A stretch of DNA of 21,882 nt from a candidate division WOR-1 bacterium RIFOXYB2_FULL_48_7 (GTDB lineage: Bacteria; Margulisbacteria; WOR-1; O2-12-FULL-45-9; XYB2-FULL-48-7), in assembly GCA_001771615.1 (NCBI GenBank), contig MEUF01000088.1, forward strand, positions 1,955-23,836, in the 5' to 3' direction. Numbering within the stretch: position 1 is the stretch's first letter; every line of letters starts with the position of its first letter. Below the pieces are notes generated by a model. That model had not been told where the DNA came from. It saw nothing but the letters and a program-made list of their open reading frames with translations, and made no database searches. Position numbers and translations under genes: made by a program. Below are positions 21,655 through 21,882 of this stretch, one piece after another.

Positions 21655-21882
21655 ATGACCTTTAATCCGGACGATCTCCGTTTTATGCGGGAAGCGCTTG
21701 ACCTGGCCAGATCTGCCGAAGGGCGAACAACCCCCGACCCCATGGTTGGGGCGGTGCTGGTCAAGCAAGGGCGCATCCTCTCGGTCGGTTACCATGGTGA
21801 AGTGGCTACTCCCCATGCCGAAGCCTGGGCGATTCAAAAAGCGGGGGATGGGGCCCGCGGCGGGACCCTCTATGTCACGCTT
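21655..21882 (+). CDS. ribD: Riboflavin biosynthesis deaminase/reductase RibD, N-terminal part (3' cut by window)
   Basis: 76 codons are visible before the right edge. The deaminase domain is clear: FMREALDLARSAEGRTTPDP, MVGAVLVKQGRIL, VGYHGE, the zinc-site motif PHAEAWAI and GTLYVTL, which would lead into the PCxxxG zinc motif just past the end. It deaminates the pyrimidine intermediate of riboflavin synthesis; the reductase half would lie beyond. The family PNP is PDP here. The ATG at 21655 follows the unknown gene by 12 bases. A single-domain deaminase of the same family cannot be excluded. Confidence 0.88.
   Translation, partial: MTFNPDDLRFMREALDLARSAEGRTTPDPMVGAVLVKQGRILSVGYHGEVATPHAEAWAIQKAGDGARGGTLYVTL

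Overview
The window is a densely coding bacterial chromosome segment of roughly 50% GC. It has 23 protein genes, two of them cut by the window edges, and no gene-free stretch longer than about 110 bases. I saw no tRNA, rRNA, CRISPR array or insertion sequence. The order rpsP–khpA–ylqD…trmD–SPOUT methyltransferase–rplS–lepB–rnhB–HU–yraN–comM is a translation and housekeeping cluster. The rpsP–khpA–ylqD start recalls Firmicutes and Cyanobacteria. The trmD–PF09936–rplS part recalls Thermotoga and deltaproteobacteria. Together with lipoproteins, GAF sensors and many short-leader genes, this suggests an uncultivated deep-branching lineage, perhaps Margulisbacteria (WOR-1 type). That placement is inference; only a marker-gene tree would settle it.

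Left part (1–3683): the C-terminal end of an alpha-glucan phosphorylase is fused in frame to two GAF-like sensor domains. It is followed by a GAF–GAF–GGDEF protein that has a related first GAF domain. This pairs storage-glucan breakdown with a possible cyclic-dinucleotide output. Next comes the housekeeping block (3712–12994): aroC, rpsP, khpA, ylqD, a TolB-like propeller lipoprotein, a convergent two-domain cytidine deaminase, trmD, a second SPOUT RNA methyltransferase, rplS, lepB, rnhB, an HU-family protein, yraN and comM. rimM, usually next to trmD, is absent here; the lipoprotein and deaminase sit in its place. rplS has its own strong promoter and a terminator-like hairpin in its leader.

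A small island (12995–13664) follows comM. It holds a 43-residue ORF with a perfect Shine-Dalgarno and an ORF6N-domain gene whose end overlaps maf. The minus-strand operon yajQ–rimO–maf comes next, divergent from the right-hand block.

Right part (15945–21642): a kinase-fold protein lacking the catalytic HRD aspartate, a separate two-PASTA membrane protein, rpe, a tandem-FHA protein and an 868-residue protein of unknown family. The layout resembles prkC–rsgA–rpe of Gram-positives, but the PASTA kinase is split, the kinase looks catalytically degenerate and rsgA is missing. The FHA protein and the large unknown protein are translationally coupled. This pseudokinase/PASTA/FHA/unknown set is the best candidate for an undescribed signalling system. 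The window ends inside ribD.

A recurrent theme is that aroC, trmD, yajQ, the FHA gene, ribD, the pseudokinase gene and rnhB have weak or no Shine-Dalgarno but a good −10 hexamer 6–16 bases before the start codon. This points to leaderless or very short-leader mRNAs.
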